Source of the DNA: Leucosporidium creatinivorum
Taxonomy: Eukaryota; Basidiomycota; Microbotryomycetes; Leucosporidiales; Leucosporidiaceae
Assembly: GCA_001600635.1 (NCBI GenBank)
Contig: BCKL01000006.1
Coordinates: 853,875 to 917,874 of the forward strand
Length of the DNA stretch: 64,000 bases
Reading direction: 5' to 3'
In this document: piece by piece, positions 59,045-64,000 of the stretch
Numbering within the stretch: position 1 is the stretch's first letter
How the letters are laid out: each line of letters starts with the position of its first letter
The notes under the pieces: model-generated
What the model saw: the letters and a program-made list of their open reading frames with translations, nothing else
Database searches by the model: none
What the model was told of the DNA's origin: nothing
Position numbers and translations under genes: made by a program

Positions 59045-59478
59045 GGAGGAGGGAGGAGTTGGTTGGTCTGGCTTTTCGTGATTCTGTACCCCTTCCCTCG
59101 CTCGCTCGCTTTCGCTGTAGATACCCCCCCCCCCCCTCGTTCTTTCCTCGCCTCGCCCCTTTCCCCTTTCCTCTTGCAAGTCTGCAGTTCTTCCTGATCG
59201 TGCGGGAGTCGTCTAGCAGCAGAGCACCTTCTGTGGACCTGTACAACGCCTGAAGCCGACAGAGTGACTCGAAAGACGCTGGTCGGTGAGGCGGGGTGAG
59301 TTCGGCGCTCTCAGAGCAAGATCGCTCGAGCTGAACGACTCTGCGTCTTCTCTGGCTCGCTCGCTGTTCGCTGGCTCGTTGCTACAAGTGCAGCATAAGC
59401 CATATACCTCCTCGAGGGCTCCTTCGCGACTCCAATATCGCCGAAGCCTCCCCCTTTTCCCTTCCCTCAAACTCATCA
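59045..59478. other. Spacer with a 13-base C run
   Basis: No gene is supported. It holds the CSN2 3' UTR and a homopolymer of 13 C at 59124-59136, where the base count may be unreliable. Confidence 0.45.
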
Positions 59479-59874
59479 ATGGCTTCCCTCCTCCTAGAGC
59501 GAGCCGACGCTCTCCCTACCAACGCTTCTCATCCAATTCTCCCCTCATCTCTGGCCCCATTTATCTACACCCGTCTAGTGGTTTTGTGGATTGCCGTTGG
59601 CCCTCCTTCCTGGCATTGCGAGGCGCCTCGCCTCATCTTCGGCGGCGATGCAGGGCCCTACAGCCTCTCTTACGGCGTCTATAGTCTCGAGACGAACTTC
59701 ACAACAACAGCGATCCCCATTGGCGTCTATGAGCAGGGAGGTACAGTCCCTTGGCAGCTGTATGCCGACGTGTGGCCCGAGCCGACTTGGGTGAGGGCTC
59801 AGGTGGTAGATGGAAAAGGGAGGATCACTTATGATGCACCTCATAAACTGATAAAAGGAGACATTGACTGCTAG
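59479..59874 (+). CDS. Unrecognised open frame, possible ectodomain exon
   Basis: 131 codons from ATG 59479 (MASLLLERADALPTNASHPI). Part looks protein-like: YSLSYGVYSLETNFTTTAIP then IGVYEQGGTVPWQLYADVWP, with an N-glycosylation sequon (NFT). A donor-like GTGAGG lies after EPTW (59790), so the frame may splice towards the membrane-anchor exon near 60594. No known family. Both the start and the 3' structure are uncertain. Confidence 0.35.
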   Translation: MASLLLERADALPTNASHPILPSSLAPFIYTRLVVLWIAVGPPSWHCEAPRLIFGGDAGPYSLSYGVYSLETNFTTTAIPIGVYEQGGTVPWQLYADVWPEPTWVRAQVVDGKGRITYDAPHKLIKGDIDC

Positions 59875-60479
59875 TAGGTCATTCGGTCGTCGAGGCGAGG
59901 GCGTCGAGTGCTCGTCTTCCGCCCGCTACGAACTCGGACCTGGACTCCACACTGTACAAAACCTGCGGGATTTGGCCTCTGTACTTGTATCGTACTGGTT
60001 TGCCCCGCAATGTTACGTGATACAGCTCAGTACAGGTACATCGTGTATCTGTATCAGCCGGTAGAGGCTGAAGAAGGGAGGAAAGGTCGGAGGTCAACGC
60101 CGACCTCACATTTTTTTCACGTATTGCACTACATGGAGGCTGTGAAGAGTTGTGTAATGCGCTAAGCGTAGCAAAAGTATAAGATTCGGCGCGATGTACA
60201 TGTTGATAGAAGATTCTGGCGAGAAAAGCTGACGCCGAAGGACACAGGGTGAACCTCGAGGCGAATTGGACCCGCCTCGAGAGCTTTGAATGAGCAGAGA
60301 TAGACTGAAGTCAACCACTCAACTAGTTGGCCATCGATTGAAAGCTCCCGAGCTGTTTGAAGACCAAGTCGAGCTTCGTAGACCACTCGCCGAGCGCCGA
60401 GCTGGCTACTTTCGACACTCGGTTACGCGCGTGACGGATCCGAGAGGCTGTGATTGTACTGTCAGGTCCAAGATAGGGG

Positions 60480-60504
60480 CTGTAATTTCCGCAGTAAATT
60501 ACAG
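60480..60504. repeat. AT-rich inverted repeat
   Basis: A perfect 9-bp inverted repeat (CTGTAATTT and AAATTACAG) with a 7-nt spacer. It stands out against the GC-rich background. It lies in the poorly resolved stretch before the 60594 exon. Confidence 0.7.
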
Positions 60505-60593
60505 TACAGTCCGACCTTGTACTTGTACGCTGTGGAGTCCAGCTCGGAGATTGCAGCTGACCCCCCTCTGCTCCTTCCCCTCGCAGTGCCCCC

Positions 60594-60854
60594 GCCTACG
60601 ACTACATGCTAGGCGCTTTCTCCGTCGCCCTTGGCTGTATAATCCTTCTCAGCGCCTTCGCGATAGCTCACCAGACCCTGTCGGCTTGCTCACTGGCTCG
60701 GCGCGCTCGATTGCACTCAGAGCGTGATGGAGAGGACGGGGAGACGGAGATGACCGAGAGGGAGGAGGACTATCCAGGCGGTTCTCATCAGCTGGGACTG
60801 GGAGAGGCGGAAGACCAGGAACAGCCGCCAGAGTATGTAGGGGTAGCGAGATAG
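60594..60854 (+). CDS. Last exon of a single-pass membrane protein with PPxY tail
   Basis: A canonical acceptor (CTGACC branch, CCCTCGCAG) leads into APAYDYMLGAFSVALG and the membrane span FSVALGCIILLSAFAIAHQT, then an RRAR stop-transfer patch and an acidic cytosolic tail ending QPPEYVGVAR. PPEY fits the PPxY consensus bound by WW domains of Rsp5/NEDD4 ligases. The upstream exons are unclear; the frame at 59479 is one candidate. The coordinates therefore cover only the last exon. Confidence 0.45.
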   Translation, partial: AYDYMLGAFSVALGCIILLSAFAIAHQTLSACSLARRARLHSERDGEDGETEMTEREEDYPGGSHQLGLGEAEDQEQPPEYVGVAR

Positions 60855-61304
60855 AGGTGGAAGCGTTAAGCCGAGGTTGCGACGCTGCTGCGGAGCACGG
60901 GACGAGGGCTTGATGCACTGTAGCACACGCAGACTGTTCTATATTCCCTCTTGTCCGCACGCTACTGGCTTACTTGACGATCAGATGGCCGAGCTGGCTC
61001 GACAAGATCTGCTCCAGGATCATCGCCGAGCCGGCTCGGTCGAGCCAGTCTGAAGCAGCGAGAACCTCTCATTGCTCGTCAGCATGCTGAAGCGGAGTAG
61101 CCTGATCTGCTCGTAAGACAAAGCGTTGCCGTACAGAGCTGCATTTGCGTCATGGGCAAGTGAAGTGCTCCTGGAGCAAACCGCCAGCGCTGTTTCGTCA
61201 TCGCCTTGAGGGCGGCCTGCAGCTCTGCAGCTTCTCCTCTCTTCGTCTCCTAAAAATTACACTTGCTCGAAGCTCCGCTCACCTACTCCAGCTCGCCTCT
61301 ATAG
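60855..61304. other. No gene recognised
   Basis: Open frames here show no motif. Upstream exons of the 61305 candidate may lie here but cannot be defined. Confidence 0.35.
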
Positions 61305-61698
61305 CTGCTCCAGCCTCCCCTCCATCGTCGCCGAACCCCTTGCTCAATCATCACCATGCCGCCAGCCGCGTCTTTCTTCCACCTCAGCGCTCTTCACCAG
61401 AAGCACCAGCTACGACTGTATCGGTGTATCCGCCTACGACGACCCTCTATGCGATACTGGCCTCTCACGCGCCGCTCGCTGGGGCATCGGCGTCGGAGTC
61501 GTCGCCGGCGTGCTCCTCCTCGCTGGCGTTGTATACCTCATTCACGAGAGCTGCAGGGGATCGAGCGGAAGATCTAGGCAGCCTAGTGCTAGTGGAACGT
61601 CTACTCAGCAGAATATTTCCTTGAGCGAGAAATGGGGACTGCCTGCCACCTGCGGCGGAAGGACGGTCAAGCCTGCGGAGGCTCATTTGACGAGTTGA
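61305..61698 (+). CDS. Probable exon of a second single-pass membrane protein
   Basis: After a possible acceptor (CTCTATAG) one frame stays open to a stop at 61698. It reads STSYDCIGVSAYDDPLCDTG, then the membrane span WGIGVGVVAGVLLLAGVVYL followed by IHESC, then a Ser/Gly-rich tail. Three cysteines precede the span. There is no in-frame ATG in the exon, so earlier exons are missing from this model. The family is unknown. The layout (outer Cys, one span, short tail) is like the exon at 60594. Confidence 0.4.
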
Positions 61699-62497
61699 AG
61701 GGGTCAGGTAGCGTTTACCATGATCTGTAACACGTTTTGAGAATCTCGGCGGTACTTGAGGTCCGCTGTGCATCGCGAAGAGGCCGAGATGAGAGCCGAA
61801 TCGAAGAAAAGTCGGCGCCGAATCCTTCTTCGAGCGTTTGAGCGGCATCCTGTGCTGAGGACAGGAGCAGGCCGTTCAGGGTTGTAGTTGCTGGACGTTC
61901 ACTCGTGTTTAGTGAAGCGCAATCTGCCCGGCTACAAAGCTCGGCCCTCTCAGAAGCGCTGAGCCGGGGAAGACGAGGGGGTGAGCGGGCAACGAGCGAT
62001 CTGGCATCACGCTGTAGCTTCTCAGAGGGCTTCCAGCCACTCAAACCTATCCTCTCCTACCTTTTGCACCTCCCTGTAGCCTGCCAACCGCACGGAAATC
62101 TGACCGTGATGCGCGAAGAGCGATCTCGGCGCTTCGGCGAAGGCAAGAGGCCCGAGCGCTTCGTGTACAAGTGCTAGTGAGGCTAGTTTGTGCATCGCCA
62201 ACAGCTTTGAAAATATTGTCTGACCATTGCTGCACCGCATTGCCCTGTCTTGATGTCCTACAGATCCCCATTCCGAGCTTTTTCTATACCCTCGGCTACG
62301 ATCCACCTCGGTGTTTGGCAGTTTACTTACTCTCTGTTACTCTGTACTTACTCGAATTGCAATTCGAATTACAAGTGACATCACACGTCTTCGAGACCGT
62401 TGAAAGGCCTTCTCGCGTGCGTCCAGGTCCGCTGGGGCGAGTTTGGTGGCTCACCTCCCTGTTTCTCGCTCGTCCCTCGAACGACGTGCAAAGGCCA
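61699..62497. promoter_or_regulatory. KRE6-type gene upstream region
   Basis: 800 bp without a supported gene. The proximal part has an AT-rich palindrome (62352-62367) and a CRE-like GTGACATCAC about 15 bp after it. Confidence 0.4.
62352..62367. repeat. Perfect 16-bp palindrome upstream of the KRE6-type gene
   Basis: TCGAATTGCAATTCGA reads the same on both strands. It lies about 130 bp before ATG 62498. It could be a dimeric regulator site, but no known fungal consensus is matched with confidence. Confidence 0.6.
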
Positions 62498-64000
62498 TGA
62501 GCTCGTCGTCTTCTTCGTTGAACCACATCAAGCCGACACCAGGACCTTCGCGCCCCCTCACTCCTACTACTACAGCACCAGCAGCAGCAGGATCCAGCTC
62601 AGCAGGCCCTTCTTCTTCGACGCGTCCCTCGCAACCGCGCTTGCAACTGCAGACCAGCAACAGCTCACCGCGCAAGCAGCCTGGATCGCCTGTTGACGTA
62701 CAGCACTCACCACTAGGCGGCTCCCACGCCATTTCTTCTTCCTCCTACCGACAAGGCTCCGCGGGCCATCTTCGCCAGCGCTCCGTTCACACGCCCCAAG
62801 GAGAGCTTCACGACCCCTTCACCGACCAGGGAGCAGCTTCTGCTACGAGGCCTGCACGCAACGAATCGATGCCTCACCGCATCAACACGGCAGATTTGCC
62901 CAAGGCGGCGATGATGGGCAGCGCGGACCCGTTCGCCGACCAGTCGGATGCAGGACACTCGGCTCACAACATGCGAAACGACCGACCAGAATGGGTGAGT
63001 ACGCGTCTGTAGGCGGTAGGATTAATCTAAGAATGTGTTGCTAACGCTACATTGCTCTACAGACGCCGACGCAGCAATACCTCTACTCCGAGTCCGCTCT
63101 TTCCCACTCGACGACCGGTCTCGCACCTCTTCCCTTCTCCGGACCCATGTCCGCTCGCTCTTCACCACGCGGCTCTCCCTCTTCTTCTATTGGCGACCAC
63201 TCGAGCTCCCAGCACCTCAACGTCGTCGCCGACCCCGCGCTCTTGCAAGCCTACTCGGCGCTCGCCTACACCGATGAGGTTGACGACGCGCTGCACGATG
63301 CGGGACCACCAGCAAAGCGCTTTGGTGCAGATAGGAGGATCATGGAACCAGCAGAGTTCAAGGGGCGGTCAACGTGGGCTTCGAGTCGAGGATTCCTCAA
63401 CATGGGAGCGGTGGTGATTCTCGGGATGGGGCTCATCATGCTGTTCGGAGGACTACCGGTCTACACGGCGTTCTCAAAAGCGTCGTTGAGCAACTTTGGA
63501 GCTTCGGGATTGGGAGGAACGAACTCGACGGGACAGGTGAGTTCGAGAAGGCGCTGCTCGGCGTTGAGTTGCGCTTTTCGGAGACTGGACCCTCTTCCCC
63601 TCTGCGCAGGTTCCCGATATCCCCAGCTTCCGAGGACTCATCGACAAGGACACGCCCGACAACGTGCTGACCAGGACGGGCTACGATGGGAAGGTGAGTT
63701 CTCGCTTCGCTTGACCCGAATCGTTGCGAGATCGCCTGCTGATTCTACGCTCTCCTCACAGGCCTACCAACTCGTCTTCTCGGACGAGTTTGAGCAGGAT
63801 GGTCGCCTATTTTCGCCTGGTAAGAGGGCTCTTCAACAGGCATGCTCGGCGGAGCTTTCGCTCCTCGTGGGGTCACAGCTGACGCGTCTTTGCCCTTCAT
63901 CACAACAGGTATGGATCCTTACTTTGAGGCCGTCGATCTCCATTACTGGTGAATACCCATGTCTCGCTCCTCCAGCGACAGAGCGTCGAGCTCGGGCGGT
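62498..64000 (+). CDS. KRE6/SKN1-family beta-1,6-glucan synthesis protein, 5' part
   Basis: Starts at ATG 62498 (MSSSSSSLNHIKPTPGPSRP) and runs off the window. The cytosolic N-terminus is long and rich in Ser/Pro/Gln, with repeated DPFTDQ/DPFADQ motifs. A membrane span (MGAVVILGMGLIMLFGGLPV) makes it a type II protein. The ectodomain begins VPDIPSFRGLIDKDTPDNVL, then GYDGKAYQLVFSDEFEQDGR and PYFEAVDLHYW, which match the opening of the GH16-like Kre6/Skn1 domain. At least five exons are present; the last visible one ends at a donor near 63951. The protein acts in the secretory pathway or at the plasma membrane in cell-wall beta-1,6-glucan formation. Confidence 0.92.

Noticed and set aside
59124-59136. 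Run of 13 C as a functional element
   Set aside because: It is in a 3' flank, and single-base runs of this length are prone to sequencing error and slippage.

Overview
The window reads as nuclear DNA of a basidiomycete yeast, most likely Pucciniomycotina of the Microbotryomycetes type (Rhodotorula, Sporobolomyces or Leucosporidium relatives). The sequence is GC-rich and gene-dense. Nearly every gene is cut by several 45-110 nt GT-AG introns with a CTGAC or CTAAC branch site, and the proteins are typical fungal housekeeping proteins. Taxonomy below phylum is inference. Exon joins were worked out by hand from splice signals and protein-family continuity, so outer gene bounds are firmer than every internal junction. 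Long open frames antisense to GC-rich exons were treated as shadows.

Left part (1-16.2 kb): an unrecognised membrane-type protein; TIM8 (inner-membrane import chaperone); RSM22/METTL17 (mitoribosome assembly); APC10 (anaphase-promoting complex). Next comes a 2.2 kb stretch holding three broken host-gene fragments side by side: the 5' end of SPB1, the middle of TIM8, and part of a phytanoyl-CoA-type dioxygenase. Intact SPB1 (rRNA methyltransferase) follows, then a gene-poor 2.2 kb and an unrecognised 431-residue protein.

Centre (16.6-41.6 kb): galactokinase GAL1, VPS68, fumarase FUM1, a 2.2 kb gene-poor stretch, the pH-sensing palI/RIM9 protein, a Zn2Cys6 transcription factor, a PIG-Y/ERI1-type GPI-anchor subunit, two LPLAT acyltransferase paralogues in opposite orientation, and between those two the SNF1/AMPK beta subunit and a DUF7137-type surface protein.

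Right part (42.2-64 kb): a secreted M43-type metalloprotease, a membrane-anchored endonuclease/exonuclease/phosphatase-fold protein, an SMP-30/gluconolactonase, a small GRF zinc-finger protein, SRF1 (phospholipase D regulator), glycogenin, two related small DUF7721-type proteins, COP9 signalosome subunit 2, a poorly resolved stretch with two candidate single-pass membrane proteins, and the 5' part of a KRE6/SKN1 beta-1,6-glucan synthesis gene running off the window.

There is no operon logic. Some genes share themes: carbon use and storage (GAL1, SNF1 beta, glycogenin, fumarase), cell surface and GPI or glucan synthesis (PIG-Y, DUF7137, KRE6), mitochondrial biogenesis (TIM8, RSM22, FUM1) and membrane lipid handling (two LPLATs, SRF1). 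The best leads are the mosaic of captured gene fragments at 7.2-8.4 kb and a fumarase gene whose first large intron carries an in-frame start codon that would give a cytosolic isoform.
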